Source: Entophlyctis helioformis (Eukaryota > Chytridiomycota > Chytridiomycetes > Chytridiales > Chytriomycetaceae). Taken from it: a stretch of 64,000 nucleotides of DNA. A program made the position numbers and the translations under genes. The stretch is from contig JAHLKH010000161.1 of NCBI GenBank assembly GCA_025526915.1, forward strand, positions 1 through 64,000, written 5' to 3'. Shown in pieces: positions 1 to 9,848 of this stretch. Position 1 is the first letter of the stretch. Each line of letters begins with the position of its first letter. Under the pieces are notes generated by a model, which saw only the letters and a list, made by a program, of their open reading frames with translations, had not been told where the DNA came from and searched no databases.

Positions 1-648
1 GATGGCCACCTTGAGCGGCGAGAACAGCTTCGTCATGGCCATCGCAAGCAGGACGTTGGTGCCCATGGTCACCACGAACGGACTCCGCGCCCACTCGGGC
101 AGAATGTCAAACAGCGAGCTCTTGGCCTTGGCTTCGTTGGCGGCGTCTTGGGCCGCATCGTCTTCGGCGCTGGAGTCGGTCTTTGGGGCGAACCCAAAGG
201 CGGCCTTGATGGACGTGAATGCGTGGGCAATGTGCGTCTCGTTGATGCCAAGGAACACAATGGAGCTCAGGCAGCCGCAGAAGACGATGAAGCTGAGGGT
301 AAGGTAGGTGCCGAGAGCGACGGTGCCGTACTCTCGCAGCAGCGCCTTGATGCCGCCTGCGGGCTTGCCCTGCGGTGCTTCGGGGCTGCTGGAGGTTGCG
401 AATGTGCGGCGGACTGCCAGCGACAACAGCGATGACGCTGGCACCATCGGCATCAACGGCAACGCTGGCTTAGCGGGCAGCGTGTGCAGCGTGCGCAGGC
501 CGAGCTGGAAGGCGTGGCGGGATGGGTGCGCGAGCGACGGCCGCAGCAGCAGCAGCGCCTGCAGGGATACCGACGGAGATGCCGACGCAGAAGCGCGCGC
601 GGCAAGGGCCGTCAGCGGACGCACGGACACGGAACGCAGACCGAGCAT
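1..648 (-). CDS. FAM210/DUF1279 family mitochondrial membrane protein, 3' end outside window
   Basis: Reading from the ATG at 648 down to base 1 gives 216 open codons with no stop, so the C-terminus lies outside the window. The first ~80 residues are rich in Arg, Ala, Ser and Leu and almost free of acidic residues, as in a mitochondrial presequence (start MLGLRSVSVRPLTALAARA). The DUF1279 core follows: a LLREYGTVALGTYLTLSF stretch, a hydrophobic first span, the GINETHI loop, then a second span near VTMGTNVLLAMAMTKL at the window edge. FAM210 proteins sit in the mitochondrial inner membrane and affect mitochondrial translation and cristae in animals; the fungal role is poorly known. The assignment rests on the domain pattern. 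The gene is divergent from the TMEM69-like gene, with 32 bp between start codons. Confidence 0.8.
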   Translation of the reverse strand, partial: MLGLRSVSVRPLTALAARASASASPSVSLQALLLLRPSLAHPSRHAFQLGLRTLHTLPAKPALPLMPMVPASSLLSLAVRRTFATSSSPEAPQGKPAGGIKALLREYGTVALGTYLTLSFIVFCGCLSSIVFLGINETHIAHAFTSIKAAFGFAPKTDSSAEDDAAQDAANEAKAKSSLFDILPEWARSPFVVTMGTNVLLAMAMTKLFSPLKVAI

Positions 649-680
649 GGCGGTTGGCGGTTTGCTTGAGATCGCTGCGA
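649..680. promoter_or_regulatory. 32-bp divergent intergenic spacer between two start codons
   Basis: The minus-strand FAM210 start (648) and the plus-strand TMEM69-like start (681) are separated by only 32 bp. The transcripts must overlap at their 5' ends, or the control elements lie inside the coding regions. No TATA box is visible. A downstream in-frame ATG at 768 could be the real TMEM69-like start, which would widen the spacer to 119 bp. Confidence 0.5.
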
Positions 681-1625
681 ATGTCGTTGAGCGCGGTTGT
701 TGGCCTGGCCGCGGCGGGCTGTCGCTCGGCCGCTCGTGCTGCGTTCGGCCGAGGCAGCGTGCGCTGCATGGCAACCGTGCCTGGCGCGACCCGTGTGGCC
801 CGTGTGGCGGGACCGGCGTGCCTGCCGCGTGCTGCCACACCAGCTGCTGCTGCAGGCATCTGGCGCTTCAACCAGCCGCTGCTTGTCGCTGCTGCGTCTG
901 CGTCTGCCGTTCGACCGCCAACGCTTTGTCAAGCTTATTCTTCCGCAGCCGGATCTGGACCTGGATCTGGATCTGGATCGTCACCGTCGCCAGCACGGCC
1001 GCCTGCACCGCCCATCACGCTGCGTCTCTCGGCCGTTCCCACGCCGGTCAAGCTGCTCGGCTTCGCTGGTTCGTCTGTGCCCACGGCGCCTTGCTTTCAG
1101 TGCTGACTTGGCCAGCATGGCTGATCGCTTTGTGCGGCTGACAGGGCTGATTCCGTTCCTTGGCACGGCTGCGGGCGCGCTCTACATGCCCGAGGCCGTC
1201 TGGCTGATCTCTCAGACCCAGTCGGTCTACGGTACGCAGTCGCTCGCCGCTGACGATCTGATCTCCCAAACGGCACTTGGCTGACGTCGCGCACTGTGCC
1301 TGCAGGCTGCTCGATCCTGTCGTTCATGGGTGCGGTCCACTGGGGGCTTGCCATGGCCAGCTACGGCGACGCATCCACCAACTCCAAGCGATACATCCTG
1401 AGCACAGTGCCGTCGCTGCTTGCGTTCTTTGCCGTCGCGTTCATCCCGCATGTGCCCATTCAGCTGATTGCCGAGATGCTCGGGTTCAACGCGCTGCTGC
1501 TTGGCGACGTTGTTGCACACCGCAAGAGCCTGGCGCCGCCGTGGTACATCTCGCTGCGGATCTGGCTGACGAGCATTGTGACGGTCTGTCTTGGCGTCAA
1601 CGTCTACGTCGCTTACACGCATTGA
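681..1625 (+). CDS. TMEM69/DUF3429 family mitochondrial membrane protein, three exons
   Basis: Exons are 681-1068, 1145-1231 and 1306-1625, giving 264 residues. Splicing at G|GTTCGT...GACAG and G|GTACGC...TGCAG restores the family motifs GFAGLIPFLG and ILSFMGAVHWGLAMA across the junctions, which is strong support for both introns. The first ~125 residues are Ala/Arg/Ser-rich and look like a mitochondrial presequence. The rest holds about five hydrophobic spans with the typical DUF3429 order: AGLIPF, a short loop, SFxGAVHWG, the VPSLLAFFAVAF span, LLGDV, and a final span. TMEM69 has no settled molecular function. The start could also be the ATG at 768. Confidence 0.8.
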
Positions 1626-2754
1626 TTGCCCATGCATCCCTTTCACCTCTGAATGAAGTGTGACGTCAGTCAGGGACATGGAGCTGTTGATGGCATTGGA
1701 TGCAGCGAGCATTCAACCCCCCGTGCATCGAGTGCCCACTTGACGTCATTGGCGCAACGGTCACTGTCGTGGGTTGCGGGTGCGTCTGTTGCTGGCATTC
1801 TGTGTCGAGTGGCACGGTTCAGGCGTTCCAGGTGGCGGCGTGGTATCTGGGAGGTATCACAGCGGCTGCGCATTGGGGGCGTGTCTGGCAGAGCGTGTCT
1901 GGCAGAGCGTGTCTGGCAGAGCGTGGGCGGCATTGAGACACGGCCGGCCAGCCGGATGGCCCACACCACCACACCACCACACCACCACACCACACACCAC
2001 ACACCATATCGCGCCACACACACACCACAGACTGCCAAGCGGAGTGTGGTGGCGCGTGCCGTCCAGCGCTGCCACTTGCACGCGTCGAGCAAAGCGACTG
2101 CGGTCGGAGACGGGCCGTGTGCAGCGGAGTGGGGCGGCTGGGTGGGTGGGTGCACGGCGGCAGCGCATCGCGGCACGGCCCGAGGCACGGAGCGAGGCAC
2201 GGAGCAAGACACGGAGCGAGCCTTGCGTCGTTTGCCCGCTCTCGGCAACTGCCCAACAGGCCGCTGCGTCGAGACTCGGAACGTTTCCTTCCATCAGACA
2301 GACATACAGACAGACGCACGACAGACAGACAGACGGCCCTTCATCACCGCAGCTCCAGACGACCTCCAGACAGCGACAAGCCTCGCTCGCACATTCGTCG
2401 CACCAAACCTTGCCCAGCGTCTGCGTCTACACGCACGCCATCTGCGCAGCGCATACAGCAGAAAGCCACACATCCGCCTTGCACCTGGGCGGCAACGTAC
2501 AAGCACGAGGCTCGTGTCCTTTTCGTAGACAACAGGACAGCAGCGGCACTAGCAGCGGCAGACCGGCCTGTCTCGAATATCGACGGCGCCTCTCACCAAC
2601 CCACAGTCGCACGTCGCACTCAGCCACGCATCTGCACGGCCTGGCCCACCCGCATTCGTTTCTTGGTCGTTGCAAGGTCACAGATGGCACACGGCGCTAC
2701 ATCGCACAGCTGCTCGACACCACGGCCGTCTGCATCAGCAGAAGCAGCGGCGGC

Positions 2755-2799
<45 letters not shown>

Positions 2800-2983
2800 G
2801 GTAGACCGTTCAACCAGCTCGGTTGCTCAAACGACAATCACGCCTCGCTCCTCTCGTCCCCGCGACGGTTCGACCTCGACGCATTCCTGCCGTCGTGCCC
2901 AACCGTCCATCACCGCAGCAGCGACACGCACCACCGCCACCACAAACACGACGCTTTCCAACTCCAACGTTCAGCCGCCCACG
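1626..2983. other. Gene-poor stretch with simple repeats
   Basis: No gene is supported here. The stretch holds a triplicated 14-mer (1881-1922), a CACCA-type run (about 1962-2025), GGCACGGAGC-like repeats (about 2176-2220), CAGA runs (about 2297-2335) and an AGC run (about 2752-2790). The frame leading into the gene at 2984 stays open upstream to about 2117 and has an in-frame ATG at 2684, so some of this may be coding. The composition (Thr/Ser/Ala with homopolymers) argues more for a GC-rich 5' leader. Confidence 0.5.
1881..1922. repeat. Three tandem copies of a 14-bp unit
   Basis: The unit GTGTCTGGCAGAGC occurs at 1881, 1895 and 1909 without mismatches. It lies in non-coding sequence upstream of the VHL-SH3 gene pair. 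Confidence 0.85.
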
Positions 2984-5088
2984 ATGGCGCGCTTCGTCAC
3001 CACGCCGACAAACACACGTGGGTCCCCGACGGCGTCGGCTGCGGCAACACAGTCAAGGCGCATGAGTCGCCGCGCCACCACAGCCAGCACGCTGTCGAGC
3101 AAGAGTCTTGGCAAGAGCCCGGCTTGGACGGTGCTTTCACCCCACGTAGCCGCACTCTGCTGCAGAGCTTTACTCGTTGCAGCATTGCTTATTGTCGCGC
3201 TCGCTCCAGCCGCTGTGTCGGCCAGATCCTCCGCACAAGCCACGACCTCGCGAATGTCCCGAAACCAAATGGCCTCGCAGGGCAAGGTTGCCATGGTGAC
3301 GACCCAATTTGGGTGCAGCATTCCAGCGTTCACGACGGTCATCAACTGCACCTTCACCAACCAGTCGCCGACAACGCCTGTGATGATCTACTGGGTCGAT
3401 TTCAGCTGCACAGAGATCTTCTACCAGACTATCAATCCGCGAGGGTCGGCCAGCCAGCCCAGCTACCTTAACCACGTCTGGATTGCTCGCGATGCCAACA
3501 CAGGCCAGATCGTTGCAAGCTTCATTCCCCGTCTTCCGACGGAGAGTGCCTGGATCCTTGTCCCTGGCGCTGGCGCTGGAGACCAGTCGCCCACAAGTGG
3601 AGGCACCGGCGGCTCCTCTGGATCAGACACGCAACCCTCATCACCTCCGGCCGATGGCAGCAGAGGCGGTGGCCCAGGAAGTCCCCCAGTACCTGGTGCT
3701 TCAGGTGCTTCAGGTGCTTCAGGTGCTTCTAGCACAAGCCAAGGCGCTGGCCAGGGCAATGTCAACGCGGGATCTGCGCCACAGAACGGTGCACGCACGA
3801 CAAGCACTCCAGCAAGCCGCACTCCGCCGGCCTCGCGCATGAATCCAGACGGCACCATGCCCGGCACGGATGCCACTGGAACCACGACCGGGAACGGAAA
3901 CACGAACCGCGGATCACCTCAACCGTCGGTCATCATCGGCATTGTTGCTGCATGCGTTGGCACCGTTGCCATCTGTGGCGCTGTTGGCATCTTTGTGTTC
4001 TACCGCGGCCGCCGTCGATCGGCACCCCCGAACGGCAACATCTTTTCCAGTCGGCCCAAGAATGACGGCCGCCGCTTCCACACCATTCTTACAACGGCAC
4101 GGACCCGGTCGGATGACTCGGCAAACGACCCGTCATCGGAGACCGTTAGCCTGCGTCATGGTGCCAGTGGTCCTGGAATGAGCAGCGGTGGAGCAGGCAG
4201 CTCTCGCGGCGACACCAGCAATGGTGCAAAGAGCAGTGGAATCCCGCGTTCGGACCGTGCTGGCATGGTTGGAAACAGCAGCGCTCTCCACATCCGCAGC
4301 CGGAGCATCGGCAATACCATCAGTCCCCTCTCGTCAACACCGCCATCGCCCATTCCCGACACGCCCATCACATCGTCGCGGCGGCCGTCTGAACAGCGAC
4401 TGATGGACGACGGCCGGTCTGCGCCGAGCATGTACCATGCAATTGCTCCCTTTTCCAGCTACAGTGGAGCACCATCACCAGCCATTGCAACCGCCGCCGC
4501 CGCCGCCACAGTAGCAGCCGATCATCAGAATGCTGCACCTGGAGCGCTGCATGGAACTCGGCGTCTTTCCGCACCAACCCAGACGTATCCGCACTCATCT
4601 TCCTGCCACAGGCCAAGCACACGTCCATGTCCCAGGTGCAGCGAGCCTCTGTGATGGTCACCGGCAACAGCCTTCATGGAAATGCCGCCATCGAGGATCC
4701 GCAGCACCGACTGTCAGCAGCAGGAAAGCAGCCGCGATCTGGATCGGCAGCGATGGACCGCAGCCTGGCCGCTGTCAGGCAGTCGACAGCCATGTCGCCA
4801 GCACGCATCTCGACAGGCCAGATGGTGCAAACAGCGGCTGCCGCACCACCGGCGAGACCGCCGTCTGTCGTCGTGGGCGACTTTCAGAACCCGTCAACGT
4901 CCCTGCCGCTTGTGGTTGACGGCGTGCATCTTGTGCTGCACCACTACATCAAGCTGGCCGACGATGAGCTGTCTGTGCGTCCTGGCGACCGCCTGCTCAT
5001 CTGCGAGACGTTTGACGATGGATGGGTGCTTGCGTGCACCGTGGACGGCGACCAAGGCGTGATTCCTGCATGCTGCTTCCAAGTGTGA
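2984..5088 (+). CDS. Transmembrane protein with VHL-beta-like ectodomain and C-terminal SH3 (paralogue 1)
   Basis: Exons 2984-4510 and 4612-5088 give 667 residues. The intron starts GTAGCA and ends in a pyrimidine-rich tract plus CAG, and it is needed to join the two frames. Order of parts: a long N-terminal region with a hydrophobic signal or anchor segment (about residues 62-80); a VHL-beta-like domain (about 102-195) with the PVMIYWVDFSC and NHVWIARDANTG strands that resemble the WxDF and HxWxxRD motifs of pVHL; a Ser/Pro/Gly-rich stalk; one membrane span (about 316-338) followed by RGRRR; a long disordered cytosolic tail; and an SH3 domain (about 598-667) with the DDELSVRPGDRL and DDGWVLA...GVIPA motifs. 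The start at 2984 sits in a good context, but ATGs at 2684 and 3062 are possible. A same-strand paralogue follows 243 bp downstream. Probable role, by inference only: cell-surface sensing or adhesion linked to SH3 partners. Confidence 0.8.
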
Positions 5089-5331
5089 TGTGCAACCGGT
5101 TTTCCGTGAGCCTGCACGAGCTGTTTATGATATCTTGTTTGAATGAAGCCGTTGAACTGCCCTTCGTGTCTGTGTTGGTGACCATCTTGGTGTCAGTCAC
5201 GCGACCGCGACTGCAAATTTGCCGCGCAATTTTTCACGGCTGCCGACGCCTGCGAACGAGCGAACGAGCGTGCGTGCGTGGCCGGCGTTCATCCACAAGC
5301 GACAACGCCGGCGCCTGAACGACACGACAAC

Positions 5332-7584
5332 ATGAGGCTCTTGCTCGACCTGCAGCGGCGGCTGCTCCAGCTGCTCCAGCTGCTGCTGCTGCTGCACCTG
5401 CTGCCGCTTCGCGCAGCCGCACAGACGCCGTGCCAGGAGCCGTTTGGCTTCCCCGTGCTGCTCAGCATCACCAATACCCGCACCACCGGCCTGCGTGTCA
5501 GCCGCATCAGCGAGTCGTGCACCGAGCAGCCGATCGAGCTGATGCCGCCTGGATCGACGCTGGTGTCGTGGACGTGGGTCAACCAGAACTGGCTGGCCAG
5601 GGATCCGGCCTCCGGCGCCGTCGCTGCCCGCTACGTCCCGCTCGGCCTGGGCATCAACCGCTGGACCATCCCGCCGGCTGCTCCCGTCCCGCAGCCCACG
5701 TCGTCCTCGCCGCCGCGGCCGCCGTCACAATCGCCAACGCCTCCTCCGTCATCACCAGCGGCGCCGTGGGGCATCCCGTCCAACACAGCCAACGGCAACA
5801 GCGCTGGTGCACCGACGCTTCTGCCCGGCGCTACTGCCCAGCCAACGCACGTTCCCTCGTTGATACCACAGTCGTCGGCACCGTCCAGCAGCCCGTCCGC
5901 CCCGCTCGGCGCCGACCAGCAGAAGCAGATGCAGCCAGCATCCAACGCCACTGCCGAACCCGTGGCCAACGCGGGCGGCGAGAACACAAGCAGCTCAGGG
6001 TCCATGCTGCCGCTGTTTATTGGCATCGCCATTGGCGCCGTCTCGGTCGGCTTTGTGGTGTGGGTGCTGATCCGCCGTCGTGACAGCCGCCCGTCTGCCG
6101 AACGCAACAAGGCTTCGATCGGGCCTGCCCCGCCGCCGTCGCCCATGCAGCCGAGATCTCCGACCGTCGGCCATCGTGCGCCAATGACCATGCCGCCATT
6201 TTCAGCCGCTGCCGTTGGAACTGGCTCGCGGCAGGCGGCCGCCTCTGCTGGAGGCAACGCATCCGCAGGCACGAGGGTCGGCTATGTCAACACCAACACC
6301 AACGGCGTCGGTAACGGCGTCGGCAACCAAAGCGGCAACAGCAGCCCGTCCGATCGCAGGATCACGTCGCCGCCGCAACCAGCCGCACCCTCGCAGCCAT
6401 CGTGGCAGCACGAGATTGCGTCGGTCGCATCGATCGTCGCGGCCCAGAACCCCATGTACACACCCAGCAGCAGCGAACACTACACGCCAGCATACTCCAG
6501 CACTGTCCACACTGTCAACAAACCCTATAATCAGCAACACCAGCAGCCGTCGCTCCCCGCACCATCCTACCAGCCTCTACAGCCGCTTCCTCCCATTCCT
6601 CGGCAAAAGCCACCACCACAACAATCACCACCACCACCACCATCGCAACAACAACCATCGCAACAACAGCAGCAACAGATCAGGCCAAAGTCTCAACGGC
6701 TCTCTGCACAGCTCACCATATCAACTGCACAGGCGGCACCAGCATGGAAGTCGGCCAACTTGAACGTGCCGGCCAATGCAACCACAACGGTCAACAGATT
6801 CGAGGCCGGCCCTGCCACCAACGTCAGCGTATCCGATAGCGGTTTCGCATCCTCGTCCTCACAGTACGCGTCACCGGCATCCCCTCATCCCAAGACACAA
6901 GCCGGTCGCAGCCAGCGTGCACCGCTCGCCCCTGTCCGCACGTTCGGCCTCGAGACATCCAGCCCTTCGTCAGTTACTCCACTCAGTCCGGTGTCGCGCG
7001 CCATCGCCCAAGACATGCCCAAGTACAAGCTGTTCACGCCAACGACGACTACGCCTGGCACCACGCTTGGCCCTGCGTCGGCTGCGATCGCCGCGGCGAT
7101 GGGGTCGCGACTCACGTTCCGCACAACATCGTCGTCTCAGACGTCGCTGATGGATACGTCCATCATGTCGCCGTCGTCGCCACGGTCGCCCATGTCAGCA
7201 TCCTTCCCGCTGCCACAAGAAGTGTTGCAGGAGGTTTCGCAGGAGACTGAGCGCGACCAGCACGAACACGAGCAGCTTGACGCAAACCGGGCATCGGCTG
7301 GTCTTGCGTCTGTGTCGGCTGAGACACCGTCCACGCCGACGACCTCGGGATCGCTGGCTGTTTACCAACCGCCTGAAGACGGATCGCGTGCACCGCTGCG
7401 CATCGGCGCGACCCAGCTGGTGTGGTGGGGCTACGAAGCCAAACGCGACGACGAGCTGTCCGTGTGGCGTGGCGACATGGTGCGAGTCAATGCCGTCTTT
7501 GACGACGGCTGGGTCATGGTCACCACCAAGGACGGCATCGCTGGTGTCATTCCCATGGCGTGTCTCAACGCAGCGTACCACTAG
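5332..7584 (+). CDS. Transmembrane protein with VHL-beta-like ectodomain and C-terminal SH3 (paralogue 2)
   Basis: This is a single exon of 750 residues. A leucine-rich signal peptide (about 1-30) starts at the ATG at 5332. It is followed by a shortened VHL-beta-like domain (about 37-115) that keeps the SWTWVNQNWLARDPASGAV segment, which aligns with the NHVWIARDANTGQIV segment of the upstream paralogue. Then come a Pro/Ser stalk, one membrane span (about 224-247, ending VWVLIRRRDS), a very long disordered tail rich in Pro, Gln and Ser, and a C-terminal SH3 (about 688-750) with RDDELSVWRGDMV and FDDGWVMVTTKDGIAGVIP. The typical ALYDY start of SH3 domains is replaced by VWWGYEAK. Shared architecture, order and orientation show tandem duplication. 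The fold assignment of the ectodomain is by motif only. Confidence 0.85.
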   Translation: MRLLLDLQRRLLQLLQLLLLLHLLPLRAAAQTPCQEPFGFPVLLSITNTRTTGLRVSRISESCTEQPIELMPPGSTLVSWTWVNQNWLARDPASGAVAARYVPLGLGINRWTIPPAAPVPQPTSSSPPRPPSQSPTPPPSSPAAPWGIPSNTANGNSAGAPTLLPGATAQPTHVPSLIPQSSAPSSSPSAPLGADQQKQMQPASNATAEPVANAGGENTSSSGSMLPLFIGIAIGAVSVGFVVWVLIRRRDSRPSAERNKASIGPAPPPSPMQPRSPTVGHRAPMTMPPFSAAAVGTGSRQAAASAGGNASAGTRVGYVNTNTNGVGNGVGNQSGNSSPSDRRITSPPQPAAPSQPSWQHEIASVASIVAAQNPMYTPSSSEHYTPAYSSTVHTVNKPYNQQHQQPSLPAPSYQPLQPLPPIPRQKPPPQQSPPPPPSQQQPSQQQQQQIRPKSQRLSAQLTISTAQAAPAWKSANLNVPANATTTVNRFEAGPATNVSVSDSGFASSSSQYASPASPHPKTQAGRSQRAPLAPVRTFGLETSSPSSVTPLSPVSRAIAQDMPKYKLFTPTTTTPGTTLGPASAAIAAAMGSRLTFRTTSSSQTSLMDTSIMSPSSPRSPMSASFPLPQEVLQEVSQETERDQHEHEQLDANRASAGLASVSAETPSTPTTSGSLAVYQPPEDGSRAPLRIGATQLVWWGYEAKRDDELSVWRGDMVRVNAVFDDGWVMVTTKDGIAGVIPMACLNAAYH

Positions 7585-7817
7585 CGGCTTCCATCGTTTC
7601 TCGCTCTCTCTTTCACTTGGATTCCCCCCTGCCACTCATATACTCGTTTTACAACCCCCCAAATAGATGTGTTTGCCAACCATCTTCCCTCCATGATATC
7701 GGCCCTGGTTCCAGTGCAGATCCAGCATCTATTGACGCAGATGGAGTCGTGAATGCGGGATGCGATGGATGTGGTGCATGTGAGGTGGTTGGTTGCTGCC
7801 AGCAGCGGCCGATGTTT

Positions 7818-8433
7818 CTATCCCTCGCGCCATTGGTTTGCGCACCTGACGCACTGTCGGATCGGTTGTTTGGATGTTGTCAGCACCATGAACAGCATGC
7901 AGTGTGGCATGCTGCTTGTCTGTCTGCCCCACATACCCTGAAGAAGATGGACATGGGCTCGTCGGCAGAGCGGATCTGGATCTGCATAAAGTACGCTCGG
8001 TTGTTGTCGCACTTGGGACAGGTTGCTGTGTGTGTGTGTGCATTCAACACTCCATGTCAGTCGGGCATGACAGACAACGGCAGACATCCATGCACGGCAT
8101 AGCACGGCACGGCGCTGGCTCGCTTGCGTACTGTCTGTCTGGTCCACATTCTCCCAGCTCTTTGCGCCGCCCAAGACATCGTCGATGGCCTTGCGCTCAA
8201 ACGTCTGCTTCTTGGTCAAAGGCTGCAGGATGCGGTGTGTTGGCAGTGAGGGCAGGCTGACTGGTCAGAGAATGCAGAGTGGGGCAGAGTGGACAGAGTG
8301 GGCGGCATGTGTGATGGACGGAGCGCACCTTTTCGACTCTGCACACATACGGGCATGACTGGCAGAACAGCTCGTTGCCTCGCTCGCCGGACTGGACGAG
8401 CAGCAGGTTGGCGCACGTTGGACAGAAATACAT
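7818..8433 (-). CDS. RPC11: RNA polymerase III subunit RPC11 (RPC10/POLR3K), four exons
   Basis: Exons on the minus strand are 8433-8329, 8222-8132, 8025-7937 and 7853-7818, giving 106 residues (human POLR3K has 108). The N-terminal zinc ribbon shows FCPTCANLLLV and FCQSCPYVC. The middle has KAIDDVLGGAKSWENVD. The C-terminal TFIIS-like ribbon has CPKC, then NRAYFMQIQIRSADEP, then CVRC and a final WREG. The acidic RSADEP hairpin is the catalytic tip used for transcript cleavage, and it is complete. RPC11 gives Pol III its RNA-cleavage and termination/reinitiation activity in the nucleus. All four junctions keep frame and use GT-AG. The gene is divergent from the glutathione transferase gene. 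Confidence 0.93.
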
Positions 8434-8802
8434 TGCGCGGCCAACAGCGGCAACGGCTGCACAGGCGATGTCGAGGCAGATCTGGCTGGCTGGCTGGCTG
8501 GCTGGACGTGGTGGGCTGCTGGATGGACAGATCGTGTGTGCAAGCCACACTGGACGAGATGCTGGAGCATGCTGGGTTGAATGCGACGCTGCTGCCACGC
8601 CACGGATTAATACAGGAACAACTGGCGGAACAACTGGCGGGAACAACTCACCAACGCAGGAACAACTGAGCACGCCATGCCTGTGGATGCTGGCCGACAG
8701 ACGCATTGAGCCGCATGTCGAGTATAAAGCCGATCACGATCTGCCTTGGGATGGCTGCCATCCAAACATCCACCAACCAAACAACCAAACCAACCTCAAG
8801 CC
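8434..8802. promoter_or_regulatory. Divergent spacer with TATA box for the glutathione transferase gene
   Basis: A TATAAA at 8723-8728 lies 75 bp upstream of the GST start at 8803 and is the likely core promoter for that gene. Toward the RPC11 side there is a GGCT run (about 8479-8510) and an imperfect repeat around ACAACTGGCGG (about 8618-8668). No gene is seen in this stretch. Confidence 0.6.
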
Positions 8803-9594
8803 ATGTCGTCTGCGTCTCTCCCTCTCACGCCCAACCAGCTCATTGGCGGCACTCCCACGCTCACATACTTCAACGTCGCCGGCACCAAGGGCCGTGGCGA
8901 GGTGTTGCGGCTGTTCTTCCACGAGGCCGGCATCGCCTTTGTTGACAACCGCGTGCAGTTTGCCGACTGGCCCGCGCTCAAGGCCAAGATCGTCGCGTCC
9001 GGTGCCAACCCATTCGGCTCGCTGCCCGTGCTCGAGCTCAACGGCCGCAACTACACGCAGTCGGTGCCGCTGCTGCGGTTCATTGCAAACAAGCTGCGCA
9101 AGTACGCAGGCAGCAACGACGACGAGCGATACTTTGTGGACCAGGTGTGTTTGCATCTGCCTGCCTGTGCGTCGTCAGCCGCCATTCGACTGACACTCGA
9201 CTGACTCTCGACTGACTCTCGACTGACTCTCGACTGACACGCGGCTGGTCTGTTGCGGCAGGTTGCCGACATCTACATCGACTGGCGCCACTCGTGGGTG
9301 ACCACACTCGGCGGATCGGCAGAGGCACTCAAGACGCACCAGACCGAGGCACTTCCCCGCTGCTACGCCGCGTTCGAGTTCTTCCTGGCAAAGTACGACG
9401 GCCCCTTTGTGCTCGGCACCGACTTTTCGTATGCCGATGCCGCGCTGTACCAGGCGCTCAACGACGACGGATCGCTCGAGTCTGCCAGCCTGGCTGCGCA
9501 GTATCCGCGACTCAAGGCACTTGCTGATGCCACGGCCGCGCGTCCCAACATTGCAAAGTACCTCGAGTTCCGCAAGCAGTACATCCCCAAGTGA
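8803..9594 (+). CDS. Glutathione S-transferase (sigma/pi-like), two exons
   Basis: Exons 8803-9144 and 9262-9594 give 224 residues, the usual length for cytosolic GSTs. The thioredoxin-like N-terminal domain has LTYFNVAGTKGRGEVLRLFF, with Tyr in the usual catalytic position of the first strand, followed by FGSLPVLELNG and the glutathione-contacting TQSVPLLRFIA segment. The all-helical C-terminal domain carries SYADAALYQAL, the N-capping/hydrophobic-staple region of GSTs, and ends KYLEFRKQYIPK. It should conjugate glutathione to electrophiles in the cytosol or act as a prostaglandin-synthase-like sigma enzyme; which one cannot be told from sequence. The intron (9145-9261) contains a short tandem repeat. 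Confidence 0.92.
9189..9239. repeat. Short tandem repeat in the GST intron
   Basis: An 11-bp unit close to ACTCTCGACTG is repeated about four times with small changes. It lies fully inside the intron of the GST gene. Confidence 0.8.
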
Positions 9595-9713
9595 TCGTCT
9601 GTCTGCTCGTCTGTCCGTCTGTGTCTGTGTGTATCTGAGCACTGCGGCAAGCAGAGAATGAAGGCGAATCTGACGAGCACCAACTGCCGCCCGCCGCGTG
9701 TCCATGCAACCGA

Positions 9714-9760
9714 CACGTGTCGCCACGTGGCACTCGCTGTGCCAGCCGCCAGCCTATAAG
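9714..9760 (+). promoter_or_regulatory. Two CACGTG boxes and a TATA box upstream of the histidine-rich gene
   Basis: CACGTG palindromes lie at 9714-9719 and 9724-9729, exactly 10 bp apart (one helical turn). A TATAAG follows at 9755-9760, about 89 bp before the start codon at 9849. CACGTG is the core site of bHLH factors such as Cbf1 or Pho4 in fungi. Factor identity here is inference. Confidence 0.55.
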
Positions 9761-9848
9761 AGCAGCCGTTCAGCGTGCCGTCCGCTGCTCTGCGTCGCAC
9801 CAACAGCAACTGCAACTGCCACTGTACCAACTGCAACTACTCCATCCC

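Noticed and set aside
2117..2983. Long open frame continuing upstream of the first VHL-SH3 gene
   Set aside because: It is built from simple repeats (Ala, Thr, Ser runs) and lacks a well-placed ATG apart from 2684; in GC-rich DNA such open frames are common.
4585..4611. 27-nt GT...AG segment in the first VHL-SH3 gene as an intron
   Set aside because: Too short and a multiple of three, so it cannot explain the frame change; the 101-nt intron 4511-4611 with the same acceptor does.
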